Positions 35,542 to 44,973 of a DNA stretch of 64,000 nucleotides are shown piece by piece. The position numbers and the translations under genes were made by a program. A model generated the notes under the pieces. The model saw only the letters and a list, made by a program, of their open reading frames with translations. It was not told the DNA's origin and ran no database searches. This DNA comes from an uncultured Clostridia bacterium (GTDB taxonomy: Bacteria > Bacillota > Clostridia > Christensenellales > UBA1242), in the NCBI GenBank assembly GCA_934777435.1, contig CAKVNK010000001.1, positions 496,001 to 560,000 of the forward strand, in the 5' to 3' direction. Every line of letters begins with the position of its first letter. Within the stretch, counting starts at the first letter, position 1.

Positions 35542-37110
35542 CTATGTTCTTTCAATCGGTATTTCGCAAGCAGTACCGCTAAGGTCTACGGTGCCTTTAA
35601 CATACATAGTTGAATCATTATATGATTTGTACCCTGTTGTTCTATTGATTGGCATTTTAAATATATCTTTTGCAGTTAAACTTGAAGACAAATTGCTCAA
35701 TTTGGTGAGTGTAAAATAGTTGCCAGTCATGGTTATATTGTTGTATGGCATATATGATTTTACGCTAGCATCAAATGTATATTCAAAAGATGAATCGTTA
35801 TTTGATTTTATCACCCTACTGCCTGAACATATTGGATTATACGCCAAACCTGAAAAGCCCAACCCTCCAACCGTGTCTGTTGTTATATTTGCTTGGCAAT
35901 GATAAATTCTAACCGGTGCATAACCTGTAATAACATTGCCTGACGAAGCAAATTGTATGCAAGCAGTTGTTCCCAAAATTCCAGCCATACCATTAACACC
36001 AGTTTGATTTAAAAATGATAATTTGCCAGAATAAATGCACCTATTGATAAAGAAATCGCCATTATAATTAACTTTAACATAGTTGGTATTATAGTATTGT
36101 CCACCAATAATGCCGCCTATGCCAGTGTAACCGTTTGTCAAAATAACCTTGCCAATTGTAATATCTGCATTAACATAGCAATCTTCAATGCTTGTTCTAA
36201 ACATTGATGCACCAATTAAACCACCAACCAAAAGTGATTTAGGATAAACGCCACTGTTTGACCCAATTTGAATTTGAGAATCTGAAATTTCGCACTCTTT
36301 GACTGTTAATCCACTGTAAGTTGAACACCCATGCTTAGTGCCGCCAACGCAGCCAACATAACCGACTAAAATGCCATAACCATAAGTCATTTTAGTATAA
36401 CCAATTTCAGCAGCGGTTTGTATTGTGGCATCTGTTATTTTTAAGTTTTTTATTGTTGCACTACTGATAAACCCAAAAAAGCCTGTGCCAAAAAGATAAT
36501 CTTTTGGTCTTGTTATTTTAAAGTTTTTTATTGTTTTGCCATCACCATCAAAAATTCCCCTAAAAGTGTGACCTTCGTCATACCCGATAGGCTGCCAATC
36601 TTCCCCACTAAGGTTAATATCCAAACCAAGTTGAATTGTTACGCCTGAATACGATTCCCCATTATTAACACTATCTCTGAAACTTTTTATTTGCCTTGCA
36701 TAACTTACTGTTTGTGTTGAACCAGACGCCATATATTCCACTTTTGAACTTTTACGCAGATTAAAGCCTTTTGCATTGAAATAGTAATCACTTTCACCCA
36801 AAGTGTAGCCAAAAGTCACAGCGTTGTTTTTTACACTTACTATATCTTTAAATTCGCCAGATACATCATCAGCATTATCACAACTTATCTTTACTTTTCT
36901 TTTAATGTCATCTATTGAATCGTCTTTGCTTGATATACTTGATATAATTTTAAACTGAATACTGTTACCATTAACTTCAAGAGTTTGTGTTGGCGAATAA
37001 GTATCATTTAAGATAAGTCCAACAACCGATAATGTGATTGAGCACAAAAAACAAAGTGCCAAAATAACGCTCAACACTATTTTAGTTTTTGATTTTGTAT
37101 AAACTTTCAT
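35542..37110 (-). CDS. GLUG-like surface protein, paralogue A
   Basis: A 522-residue exported protein. A basic start and one hydrophobic helix (about 10-32) with no lipobox suggest a membrane-anchored surface protein. Residues 40-110 form a beta-rich N-domain; the rest contains GLUG/adhesin-type repeats beginning WQPIGYDEGHTFRGIFDGDG and followed by many short GGLIG / GGIIG strands typical of a beta-helix. It has the same plan as the next gene upstream, so the pair arose by duplication. Role in adhesion or surface structure is inferred. The ATG at 37110 is preferred to the TTG at 37128, although neither has a clear ribosome site. Confidence 0.7.
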   Translation of the reverse strand: MKVYTKSKTKIVLSVILALCFLCSITLSVVGLILNDTYSPTQTLEVNGNSIQFKIISSISSKDDSIDDIKRKVKISCDNADDVSGEFKDIVSVKNNAVTFGYTLGESDYYFNAKGFNLRKSSKVEYMASGSTQTVSYARQIKSFRDSVNNGESYSGVTIQLGLDINLSGEDWQPIGYDEGHTFRGIFDGDGKTIKNFKITRPKDYLFGTGFFGFISSATIKNLKITDATIQTAAEIGYTKMTYGYGILVGYVGCVGGTKHGCSTYSGLTVKECEISDSQIQIGSNSGVYPKSLLVGGLIGASMFRTSIEDCYVNADITIGKVILTNGYTGIGGIIGGQYYNTNYVKVNYNGDFFINRCIYSGKLSFLNQTGVNGMAGILGTTACIQFASSGNVITGYAPVRIYHCQANITTDTVGGLGFSGLAYNPICSGSRVIKSNNDSSFEYTFDASVKSYMPYNNITMTGNYFTLTKLSNLSSSLTAKDIFKMPINRTTGYKSYNDSTMYVKGTVDLSGTACEIPIERT

Positions 37111-37254
37111 GTAAATATGATAACACAAAATAAACTCAATTCAAACTGTTTTTGTTTAATATGAAAATTTACTTAGAACACAATATTAATAAAAATTAAC
37201 TGTAAAATATCTTCAGATAGGCGGTAAAATTTAAAAATTAATACATTTTTATAT

Positions 37255-37283
37255 CAAAAAATGCTGGTTTTAACCAGCACCTT
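37255..37283 (-). terminator. Terminator of paralogue B
   Basis: On the minus strand TGCTGGTT/AACCAGCA arms precede a run of T. It separates the two paralogues into different transcripts. Confidence 0.8.
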
Positions 37284-37307
37284 TATTTTATTCTATCAAA
37301 CTTTTTA

Positions 37308-38894
37308 CTAAATATCCGTCTTTCTTTCAGCATATTCTGACCAATCGCTATTCAGCATATATGATGAGCCTGTAAAATAATTTTTGCTAACCACAAAATC
37401 CATATATGCTACTTTTGAAATGTAGTTATCGGGCGAGAACAAAACATTGCTTACACCAATAAAATAAGTTGGTCTATATGCTGGTTTCATCGTATATTGA
37501 TTTACTGAAGTTTTACCAACAGGTATCAATCCTAAAACAATTTTAGATTCAGCAGTCATTGTATAGCAGAATCCACCATAAATAGGATAAATTAATTTAA
37601 AGAACTGATATATATCATACGCTGAATCTCCACCCTGATTTGAGCGATTAGAGAATTTACCCACATGGTCAGTTGCTTTGATGTTAAGTTCCCCCATGGC
37701 AAAATTTGACACATTTGCAACGCAATTTGTTATTGTAGTAAAAGTGCGCATGGACCCAACAATTCCACCCATTATCAGATTTTCAACTTCAACATTGCCT
37801 GAAGCAGCCAAACCAATACTACCATTAAATATAGATCTATCTATAACAACAGAACCATTTGACACTGTATCAGCATAAGTAGAACCAACAACACCGCCAA
37901 CATGCATTTCTTTTGCTGACCCCATAAGTATTTTAGCCCTCGATTCACACGAACTGAGATATGTCGATTGTGTCACACAACCAGCAAGGCCACCAACAAA
38001 AGTACCCTTTGTTGAATAGACAGATGCATATGCCCCACAGTTATAAATTTTTGTATTTTGTGCTGCACCAATAAGGCCGCCAACACATATACAAGAATCC
38101 ATATTAATTTTTGAATATTGGTCAACAGAACAATCTGATACAGAGCATCCATTGTAACTATTAGAAATTATAACTCCAACTAATGCTCCACAATATATGA
38201 AGTTTTTCACATTTATATTAACACTACACATTTTTATTTTGCTGAATTTGGCATCTTCTGCCACGCCAAATAACCCAGCACCACCCAAAGAAAACATCGC
38301 ATTATCAGGAGTTACGGTTATCTTTAAATTAGATATCTTATAATTATTTCCAACAACAGTCCCCTTAAATTTATTAGACAAAGTTCCGATAGGTGTCCAC
38401 TCTTGGTTTGCCAAGCTTATATCACTTTGAATATATATTCTTGAACCTTCATAAGTATCACCACCATTAACATTATCCCTTAATGCCTTTAATTGTGATG
38501 CATTGTATATATTTACAGTGCCAGTCGTGGTTGTGTATGTTGCTTTATTTTCATTATCCAATTTATCACCAATAGCGGAAAAATAGTATTTTTCACCCTT
38601 AAATTTATAGCCAAACATAACATTATTATCTGTTACTTTAACAACTTCATCCAACGAGCCAGTTTTAGATGCTGAAACAACCCTAATTTTTTTAGATAAT
38701 TTATCCATAGTGTCATCTTCAAGGGTAACTTTTTCAGTTAATTGAAGTTTTATTACCGAATTACCAGTTCTTATAACAGCAATATCCTCACCAACATAAT
38801 TAAACACCATTCCTAAACAAGTTAAAATAGATACTGCCAACATTAACAATGTAATAATTGAACATAAAAATATTTTGTGTCTAGATTTAATCAT
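37308..38894 (-). CDS. GLUG-like surface protein, paralogue B
   Basis: A 528-residue protein with the same layout as paralogue A: a signal-anchor helix (about 8-30), a beta-rich N-domain ending in VMFGYKFKGEKYYFSA, a YxxSQLKALRDNVNGGDTYEG-type linker, then WTPIGTLSNKFKGTVVGN and a run of GGLIGA/GGLAGC/GGVVGS repeats. These predict a right-handed beta-helix outside the cell. Sequence identity between A and B is modest, so the duplication is old. The ATG at 38894 has a GAGGGG site. Confidence 0.7.
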   Translation of the reverse strand: MIKSRHKIFLCSIITLLMLAVSILTCLGMVFNYVGEDIAVIRTGNSVIKLQLTEKVTLEDDTMDKLSKKIRVVSASKTGSLDEVVKVTDNNVMFGYKFKGEKYYFSAIGDKLDNENKATYTTTTGTVNIYNASQLKALRDNVNGGDTYEGSRIYIQSDISLANQEWTPIGTLSNKFKGTVVGNNYKISNLKITVTPDNAMFSLGGAGLFGVAEDAKFSKIKMCSVNINVKNFIYCGALVGVIISNSYNGCSVSDCSVDQYSKINMDSCICVGGLIGAAQNTKIYNCGAYASVYSTKGTFVGGLAGCVTQSTYLSSCESRAKILMGSAKEMHVGGVVGSTYADTVSNGSVVIDRSIFNGSIGLAASGNVEVENLIMGGIVGSMRTFTTITNCVANVSNFAMGELNIKATDHVGKFSNRSNQGGDSAYDIYQFFKLIYPIYGGFCYTMTAESKIVLGLIPVGKTSVNQYTMKPAYRPTYFIGVSNVLFSPDNYISKVAYMDFVVSKNYFTGSSYMLNSDWSEYAERKTDI

Positions 38895-39176
38895 AACCCC
38901 TCGCAAAATCTAAATATTTGTGTGAATACAAACAGCAGATTATTAATATTATTCTAACAAAACAAAATTATTTTTACAAATAAAAATAATCTAAACATCA
39001 CCACTTTTTACTATTTGTAAGCAAAAAGTATAGGAAATATTTATAGCTAAGTTAAGAAATTGATATAGGATATTATTAGATTGTTGATGTAAAAATAATT
39101 GAAAATTTTAAAGTTTTGTGTTAATGTTATATCATTGTTAAACAAATTTTGTTTTGCAAATTTAAAAGGTGATTTA

Positions 39177-39607
39177 TGATTGAAATTAAAGTTAAATATT
39201 TTACAGATGTTGAACCTATCAGATTTATTGATAACAAAAGTGACTGGTACGATTTACGTGCTGCTGAAGATGTTGAATTAAAAAAAGGCGAATTTAAAAT
39301 TATAAAACTTGGCGTTGGCATTAAATTACCAAAAGGATACGAAGCCTTAGTTGCCCCACGCAGTAGCACTTTTAAAAACTTTGGCGTTATTCAAGCTAAC
39401 AGCCTTGGTATTATTGACGAAAGTTATTGTGGTGACAACGACCAATGGATGTTTCCGGCCCTTGCAGTAAGAGATACTGTGATTCACAAAAACGACCGCA
39501 TTTGTCAATTTAGAATTTTGGCTCATCAACCAGAACATACGCTTATTACTGTCAACTCTTTTGGCAATACAGACCGTGGTGGTTTTGGTTCAACCGGCAA
39601 ACAATAA
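39177..39607 (+). CDS. dut: dUTPase-like nucleotide hydrolase
   Basis: A trimeric-type dUTPase of about 142 residues. The motifs are in order: WYDLRAAEDVEL (motif 1), APRSSTFKNFGV (motif 2), GIIDESYCGDNDQW (motif 3), RICQFRI (motif 4) and the C-terminal GNTDRGGFGSTG (motif 5) that closes on the nucleotide. It hydrolyses dUTP to dUMP and pyrophosphate, which keeps uracil out of DNA. The ribosome site is AAAGGTGAT. The gene is monocistronic. Confidence 0.92.
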
Positions 39608-39726
39608 CAACACAATATGTAGTGTAAGTTAAATAAGTTAAGCATTATTTGTTGAACTTTTTTATTTTATATTTTCCACAGCAAAACCAAAAGTTCACCA
39701 TCAAACATAAAAAAAACACCAATAAA

Positions 39727-39753
39727 AAAAACCAGCATAATTGCTGGTTTTTT
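39727..39753. terminator. Bidirectional terminator
   Basis: AAAAAACCAGC pairs with GCTGGTTTTTT around a 6-base loop. It closes the ribosomal operon on the minus strand and can end dut on the plus strand. Confidence 0.9.
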
Positions 39754-39773
39754 GTTTAGCAAAGAAATGTTAA

Positions 39774-40460
39774 TTATTTAACGTCGTAACTTAATTTAAC
39801 GCTTGGGCCCATTGTTGTAGCCACAAATATTGATTTCAAGTAAACGCCTTTAGCAGCTGCTGGCTTTGCTTTAACAATAGCATCCATAACAGTTGTTAAG
39901 TTGTTGTACAATTTTTCAGCACCGAAACTTACTTTACCGATACGAACGTGAATAATGTTTTGTTTATCCAAACGATATTCAACTTTACCTGCTTTAACAT
40001 CATTGATTGCCTTGGTTACGTCCATAGTAACTGTACCGCTTTTTGGGTTTGGCATTAAACCTTTAGGACCAAGGATACGAGCACAACGACCGATTGCACC
40101 CATCATGTCAGGTGTGGTGATGCAGACGTCAAAGTCTAACCAACCGCCCATGATTTTTGCAATTACGTCATCATCGCCAACGATATCAGCACCGGCTTTG
40201 CGTGCTTCTTCTGCTTTTTCACCACGAGTGATAACTAATACGCGAACAGTTTTACCTGTACCTTCTGGTAACACGCAAACGCCACGAACTTGTTGATCAG
40301 CGTTACGGCCATCAACACCAAGTTTAACGTGAAGTTCAACTGTTTCGTCAAATTTTGCCTTGCTTGTTGCAACGACTGCGTCCATTGCTTCTCTTGCTGA
40401 GTAAACTTTTGATTTATCAATAAGTTTAAGGGCTTCTTTATAATTCTTACTTGTTGCCAT
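39774..40460 (-). CDS. rplA: 50S ribosomal protein L1
   Basis: A 228-residue L1 protein. The signature LGPKGLMPNPKSGTVT near 127-142 is intact. L1 forms the stalk that moves deacylated tRNA out of the ribosome, and it represses its own operon by binding the mRNA. The ATG at 40460 has a GGAGGG site inside the end of rplK, giving a 14-bp overlap with that gene. It is the last gene of the rpmG-secE-nusG-rplK-rplA operon. Confidence 0.97.
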   Translation of the reverse strand: MATSKNYKEALKLIDKSKVYSAREAMDAVVATSKAKFDETVELHVKLGVDGRNADQQVRGVCVLPEGTGKTVRVLVITRGEKAEEARKAGADIVGDDDVIAKIMGGWLDFDVCITTPDMMGAIGRCARILGPKGLMPNPKSGTVTMDVTKAINDVKAGKVEYRLDKQNIIHVRIGKVSFGAEKLYNNLTTVMDAIVKAKPAAAKGVYLKSIFVATTMGPSVKLSYDVK

Positions 40461-40887
40461 TATAACCCTCCACAACTACGCCCATGCTACGGCAAGAACC
40501 AGCAATCATGCTCATTGCTGCTTCAATGCTTGCTGCATTAAGGTCACTCATTTTTGTTTCTGCGATTTGTTTAAGTTGTTCGACTGTGATTTTACCAACT
40601 TTATTTTTAGGTGCTTTATCGCTACCTTTTTCAATACCAGCTGCCTTCATAATAAGGTCTGCTGCTGGTGGTTGTTTGAGCACAAATGTGAAACTTCTAT
40701 CTTCGTAGATAGTGATAACACATGGCACTGTAAAGCCAACCATGCTTTGTGTTTTGTCGTTAAATTCTTTAACAAAACCTGCAATGTTGATACCGTGTGG
40801 ACCAAGCACAGAACCTACTGGTGGTGCTGGTGTGGCTTTGGTTGCAGGAAGTTGAATATTAACAACTGCTTTAACTTTTTTTGCCAT
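40447..40887 (-). CDS. rplK: 50S ribosomal protein L11
   Basis: A 146-residue L11 protein. The N-terminal domain has the PAPPVGSVLGPHGINI stretch, and the C-terminal domain binds 23S rRNA (GSCRSMGVVVEG). L11 sits at the GTPase centre and contacts elongation factors. I start at the ATG at 40887 with an AAAGGAG site; the longer frame to 40950 reads through the leader hairpin. Confidence 0.97.
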   Translation of the reverse strand: MAKKVKAVVNIQLPATKATPAPPVGSVLGPHGINIAGFVKEFNDKTQSMVGFTVPCVITIYEDRSFTFVLKQPPAADLIMKAAGIEKGSDKAPKNKVGKITVEQLKQIAETKMSDLNAASIEAAMSMIAGSCRSMGVVVEGYNGNK

Positions 40888-40916
40888 CTCTATTATTCTC
40901 CTTTTTAAATATGTGG

Positions 40917-40951
40917 CGTGGTTAATGAGTTCGACTTTATACTCTCCCACG
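40917..40951 (-). promoter_or_regulatory. Leader hairpin before rplK, possible L1-binding site
   Basis: On the minus strand CGTGGGAG and CTC...CCACG arms enclose an AT-rich loop about 30 bases before rplK. A GGGA-containing stem in this place fits the autogenous control of the L11 operon by L1, which is known in other bacteria. Assignment rests on position and the short conserved motif. Confidence 0.4.
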
Positions 40952-41059
40952 AAAGTTTCTCTCTCTTTAAAGGCTGATTAGTTTCCTACTTTAAAATTTA
41001 CTTGTTAAATTTATCAAGCGGATATATGTAACTTTAATTGCACGTTACAAACACCTTAA

Positions 41060-41620
41060 TTAGTTATTGCTAACTCTAATTTGTGAAAATGAAAGTTCAA
41101 CATCACTTTCACGGCCGAACATTTCAACGCTGGCAACCACTTTTTGATTTTCTTGGTCAACTGATTTAATAACGCCAACAAAACCTGCAAGTGAGCCTTC
41201 CAAAATTTCAACCATATCGCCAACTTTAACGTCCAAATCCATTTTAGCTTCATGCATTGTAGCACCATCAACACCCATACGACGAGCTTCGTCATCAGTG
41301 ATGCAAATTGGTCTACCTTTTGGACCTACAAAGCCAGTGATGTATTGTGTACGAGTAACAGCATGCCAAATGTCATCACCGTAAATCATTTTAACCAAAA
41401 TGTAACCAGGCATTGTCTTTTTAGGCACAAGCACTTTTTTGCCACGTTTTTCAACTAATTCGTCTTCCATAGGAATAACGATTTGGAAAATACGGTCATG
41501 CAAATCATATTTATCAATGGTTATCTCCAAATTTTGTTTTGCAATGTTTTCATAACCTGAGAACACGTGCAATACATACCATTTTGGTTCAATATCTTTG
41601 TTATTATCTACAATAGCCAT
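41060..41620 (-). CDS. nusG: Transcription antitermination factor NusG
   Basis: A 186-residue NusG. The NGN domain begins KWYVLHVFSGYENIAKQNL and contains PGYILVKM and GFVGPKGRPICI. The KOW domain carries VGDMVEILEGSLAGFVGVI. NusG binds RNA polymerase and couples it to ribosomes and Rho. It starts 11 bp after secE, within the ribosomal operon. Confidence 0.97.
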   Translation of the reverse strand: MAIVDNNKDIEPKWYVLHVFSGYENIAKQNLEITIDKYDLHDRIFQIVIPMEDELVEKRGKKVLVPKKTMPGYILVKMIYGDDIWHAVTRTQYITGFVGPKGRPICITDDEARRMGVDGATMHEAKMDLDVKVGDMVEILEGSLAGFVGVIKSVDQENQKVVASVEMFGRESDVELSFSQIRVSNN

Positions 41621-41631
41621 ACTTTACCCTC

Positions 41632-41928
41632 CTAAAACAAAAGACCAACAAGCCAAGAGCAAAGGCTATCAAGACCGAACAAAACAAGTGTGAACACAAG
41701 CACTACAACCAAAACTACGCTGGTTTGTTTAACAACGTCTTTAAATTTTGGCCATGTTAATTTTTTAAGTTCTGCACCAGTATCTTTCAAAGATTTTGTA
41801 AACTTATTTGGTTTTTTATCTTTGTTTTTCTTTTGCTTTGTTTTTTTCGCTTTTACTTCAACAACCTTGCCATTAGATTTGTTTTCAATTTCCTTTGTTT
41901 CAACTTGATTGTTATTTTTATCTGCCAT
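41632..41928 (-). CDS. secE: Preprotein translocase subunit SecE
   Basis: A 98-residue SecE, one of three core translocon subunits. An unusual Lys-rich N-terminal extension of about 45 residues precedes the conserved ELKKLTWPKFKDVVKQT amphipathic helix, followed by one membrane helix (about 69-95). It lies between rpmG and nusG in the standard order. Confidence 0.93.
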   Translation of the reverse strand: MADKNNNQVETKEIENKSNGKVVEVKAKKTKQKKNKDKKPNKFTKSLKDTGAELKKLTWPKFKDVVKQTSVVLVVVLVFTLVLFGLDSLCSWLVGLLF

Positions 41929-41936
41929 AATATCTC

Positions 41937-42107
41937 CTATTTAGTTTCTTTATGTGCGGTTTCTTTTCTGCAAGTTGGGCAGAATTTTTTAAGTTCTAAT
42001 CTGTCAGGGTCGTTAGCTTTATTTTTAGTTGTGTTGTAGTTGCGGTTTTTGCATTCTGTGCACTCTAAAATAATTTTTTCCCTTTTACTTTTTGCTTTCT
42101 TTGCCAT
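41937..42107 (-). CDS. rpmG: 50S ribosomal protein L33
   Basis: A 56-residue L33 of the zinc-binding type. It reads MAKKAKSKREKIILECTEC, then NYNTTKNKANDPDRLELKKF and CPTCRKETAHKETK; the two CxxC pairs bind zinc. An AAAGGAG site precedes the ATG and secE follows after eight bases. It is the first gene of the operon. Confidence 0.95.
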   Translation of the reverse strand: MAKKAKSKREKIILECTECKNRNYNTTKNKANDPDRLELKKFCPTCRKETAHKETK

Positions 42108-42218
42108 AATTTCTCCTTTTATTGTTTAATGCGTTTGGTTGCTAAACGCATTTTTTAACTCATATTAGGTGAATTTTAAGTTTATTGCTTAAAAAAACAC
42201 CTGCTTTGGTGTAACTTT

Positions 42219-42247
42219 ATATTATCATAAACAAAAAACCTTGTCAA
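42219..42247 (-). promoter_or_regulatory. Promoter of the rpmG-secE-nusG-rplK-rplA operon
   Basis: On the minus strand TTGACA (42247-42242) and TAATAT (42224-42219) are 17 bp apart. It is a near-consensus sigma-70-type promoter, about 105 bases before rpmG. Confidence 0.85.
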
Positions 42248-42479
42248 CACAAAATGAAAAACTTTTTTGTTAAATTTATAATTTAAAGTAAATATTTAAC
42301 GCCTATCGTATTCAATTTACATTTACAAATGACCTTTGCTTCCAATTTATAACATTAATCTAAAACATACACTCAAAAGGCTAAACTAAAAACACAACAA
42401 ATTGTTTTTATTTTTAAATGGATTAATTTTACCAAAATCTGGTTAAAAGTTCTTTGTGGCAATACCGACAACAGCGTAA

Positions 42480-42507
42480 AAAAAATTTGGCAGACGCCAA
42501 ACTTTTT
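42480..42507. terminator. Terminator of the acidic-tailed membrane protein gene
   Basis: TTTGGC and GCCAAA arms with an AGAC loop, flanked by A and T runs. Confidence 0.75.
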
Positions 42508-42588
42508 TGTTTATAAATTAAAAACTGCTTATTTAAATTAAAAATTTAATTTTTCACACATTTTAAAACTAATAAGTGTTAAATAAAA

Positions 42589-43188
42589 TTATTCTTCTTC
42601 CTTATCTTGTTCATCTGGTGTTGTGATTTCAATAACTTGGTCTTCGTTTTCGTCTTCGTCCAAATCTGTTTCTTCAGTCTTATTAGGTTTGTCAGATAAA
42701 CTGCCATTGTTCAATTCTTTTGATGTGCGTTCTTTCTTCTGAATTTTTTGGTTACCCAAAATAACTTCAACAAAACCAATTCTAACATTTTTAATTTCGC
42801 AAATAAGGCGGAAAATTGTGTAACCCAAGAATACAAACGCTAAGCAAGCAATAACATTTTGATAAACATGCATTGCTGTATAAATATTGCTTTGACCATA
42901 TGCTGATTCAGCAATCAAATATTGAACATTTGAACCACCAAATTCAAGTGCAAAGAAGATAACAATTTCAAGCACTAAAATCAATGCACCAAGCACAAAA
43001 ATATCCATAAATCTTTTACGTGTTGATGGATCAACAATTACAATAACCATCATCGCTAATACAAGTGCAAACATTGCAGCAAATGTAACACCAACGCCAC
43101 TGAAAAAGTTAAGCAAAGTATTCCATGCTAAGCAAAGTGCAAAAAGAACAAAGGTTAAAATATAAGAAATTTTTAAGTTTTTAGACAT
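42589..43188 (-). CDS. Four-helix membrane protein with acidic tail
   Basis: A 199-residue protein with four hydrophobic segments (about 8-28, 31-53, 60-82 and 105-130), a short basic loop (STRKRF), and a cytoplasmic tail of 60 residues that turns from basic (KKERTSK) to strongly acidic (EETDLDEDENEDQ). No family recognised. The ribosome site is AGGAG. Confidence 0.7.
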   Translation of the reverse strand: MSKNLKISYILTFVLFALCLAWNTLLNFFSGVGVTFAAMFALVLAMMVIVIVDPSTRKRFMDIFVLGALILVLEIVIFFALEFGGSNVQYLIAESAYGQSNIYTAMHVYQNVIACLAFVFLGYTIFRLICEIKNVRIGFVEVILGNQKIQKKERTSKELNNGSLSDKPNKTEETDLDEDENEDQVIEITTPDEQDKEEE

Positions 43189-43455
43189 ATTTATTCTCCT
43201 CTTTTTATTATAAATTAACTTTTTACAATTTGCAAATAAAATAAACTGATTTTCTTTTTTAAAAAAAATTTTTGGCTTATTTGTTGAATTTTTGTGCTAT
43301 ATACACAATATTTTGACATATTTTTGCCAAATTTTTTAATTTTTATGATAAACAAAAAGCAAAAGATTGTTCAAAAAAATTTACTATGAAACTATCTTTT
43401 AACAACCTTATAGCAAATTTTTTTTAAAAAAACAATTATTGTTTAGGAGGAAAAG

Positions 43456-43722
43456 TTGCAAGAAGATTTAGACCTAGCATTAAAACGAATTTCAGAACTT
43501 GAACGTAGGCTTGAAAAATATTATCAACTTTTACACATAGATAATGAGTTAGATTTTGTGTTAAACGGCACATATATTGCTCCAGTTGAAATTGAAAAAA
43601 TTGTTGACGGAGCATATGAAATGGCGGGCTTAAATGAAACAGGTGAAACCGAAGGCATAACTGACACAGACACTACAACCGCCACAGACAAATCATCTGA
43701 AACAGTTGAAATTGAAAATTAA
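43456..43722 (+). CDS. Small coiled-coil protein preceding the tail-like BspA protein
   Basis: An 88-residue protein starting at a TTG with a strong TAGGAGG site. Residues 1-30 (LDLALKRISELERRLEKYYQLL) form a likely coiled coil. The second half is acidic and Thr-rich (TDTDTTTATDKSSE). It is separated by 11 bp from the next gene, so the two are made together. It may be an assembly or chaperone-like partner. Family unknown. Confidence 0.65.
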   Translation: MQEDLDLALKRISELERRLEKYYQLLHIDNELDFVLNGTYIAPVEIEKIVDGAYEMAGLNETGETEGITDTDTTTATDKSSETVEIEN

Positions 43723-43733
43723 AAGGAGAAAAT

Positions 43734-44816
43734 ATGTCAACAGCAATCGATACCATAAAAACCGAATTAGTCAGTCAAAAATCAGAGATTGAAAAAAAAG
43801 GTGGGGTTGTAAATGTTCACAACATTAACCCCACGCCAACCGAAATAACCGCTGGAATAAAAACAATTCCAAGCCTTGGACCACACCAACCAACCGCCAC
43901 CGCAACCGATGTGCTTAAAGGCAAAACTTTTTACGGCGTAAGCGGTGAATATTTAACTGGTAATTATGTTGCATTAGTGTCGCAAGAAGAATTTGATTTG
44001 GTGTTTAACAACTACTCTGAAAACACCACACATATTGATTATCATATTCCAGCAGGCACATTAAAGTTGCGTGACTATTTTTATGTTCACTCCTCAACCC
44101 ACACAAACATTTATCTTAATGAAGAATTACAAGAGATTGGCGAATACAGTTTTTGGGAAAATGAAAACACATCAATTATGAACTTTGCCACATTGCAACA
44201 TCTTAACAAAATTGGTAAATATAGTATGAAAGGTATTAAAGGTATTGATTTTAGCAATTTCCCAACCTGTTTAAAAGAACTAGGTCAATACTGTTTTGCT
44301 GATAGTCAATTCCCTGAAACCACAACAATAAAAGTGCCGGGGTCAGTTACAACTTTGGGCGACTTCTGTTTGATGGGCAACATTAACAGGCGTTCGGTTG
44401 TTGCTAATGTTGATTTATCCACTTGCGTAGCATTGTATTCAAAAGGTATGCTTATGTATCATTTAATGCCTAACCTGGACTATGTCACAGAATCAAACAT
44501 ACATCTACTTCCTATGAACTTTATGTTTGGCGGTGGCCCACGTAGCATAACAATCACTGAAAACGTAACAACTATTGGCAACAATATTATCGGCAATGCC
44601 AACAACGATAATGAAGCATATAACATATGTAACGAAGTTGTGTTTATGGCTGAAACTCCACCATCTTTCTCTGGTACACCTTTGGGGCCAACCGCAACCA
44701 GAGTTAACACAAGTGTTTATGTGCCAGACCAATCAGTGGAAGCATATAAAGCAAATTCTTCACTTTATCAAATCAGTTTAAACGGTTGTATTAAACCTAT
44801 GTCACAAAGACCCTAA
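43734..44816 (+). CDS. Phage-tail-like N-domain fused to BspA-type leucine-rich repeats
   Basis: A 360-residue protein. Residues 1-80 resemble the adaptor part of phage tail or baseplate-appendage proteins: AIDTIKTELVSQKSEIEKKGG, then NPTPTEITAGIKTIP and DVLKGKTFYGVSGEYLTGNY. Residues 90-340 are BspA-like (LRR_5) repeats such as LQEIGEYSFWEN, LKELGQYCFADS and VTTLGDFCLMG, which often bind host or bacterial surfaces. There is no signal peptide, unlike most BspA proteins. No other phage genes are nearby. The transcript ends at a terminator overlapping the stop codon. Confidence 0.75.
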   Translation: MSTAIDTIKTELVSQKSEIEKKGGVVNVHNINPTPTEITAGIKTIPSLGPHQPTATATDVLKGKTFYGVSGEYLTGNYVALVSQEEFDLVFNNYSENTTHIDYHIPAGTLKLRDYFYVHSSTHTNIYLNEELQEIGEYSFWENENTSIMNFATLQHLNKIGKYSMKGIKGIDFSNFPTCLKELGQYCFADSQFPETTTIKVPGSVTTLGDFCLMGNINRRSVVANVDLSTCVALYSKGMLMYHLMPNLDYVTESNIHLLPMNFMFGGGPRSITITENVTTIGNNIIGNANNDNEAYNICNEVVFMAETPPSFSGTPLGPTATRVNTSVYVPDQSVEAYKANSSLYQISLNGCIKPMSQRP

Positions 44817-44831
44817 AATAGGGTCTTTTTT
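44806..44831 (+). terminator. Terminator overlapping the BspA gene stop codon
   Basis: AAAGACCCT and AGGGTCTTT arms with a short AAAAT loop and T-run. The left arm includes the last codons of the gene. Confidence 0.9.
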
Positions 44832-44973
44832 CATATCTATATGTCACTTTTATATGTCACTCGGTTTTGTTCTCAACAATAACAACCAACAATATAACAA
44901 AGATGCACTAACAAGACACCTACAACATACTAAAACTTTGCCCAAACAACAGACTCACCAATCCACAAGCTTA

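Larger units (their letters stand above)
42108..42588. other. Leader and upstream region of the rpmG operon
   Basis: No gene is evident. It contains the operon promoter (42219-42247), a leader hairpin ACACC/GGTGT (42197-42213), another hairpin AATGCGTTT/AAACGCATT (42128-42152), and the terminator of the upstream membrane protein (42480-42507). Confidence 0.6.

Noticed and set aside
39127..39369. 80-codon minus-strand frame
   Set aside because: It is antisense to dut, which has all five dUTPase motifs.
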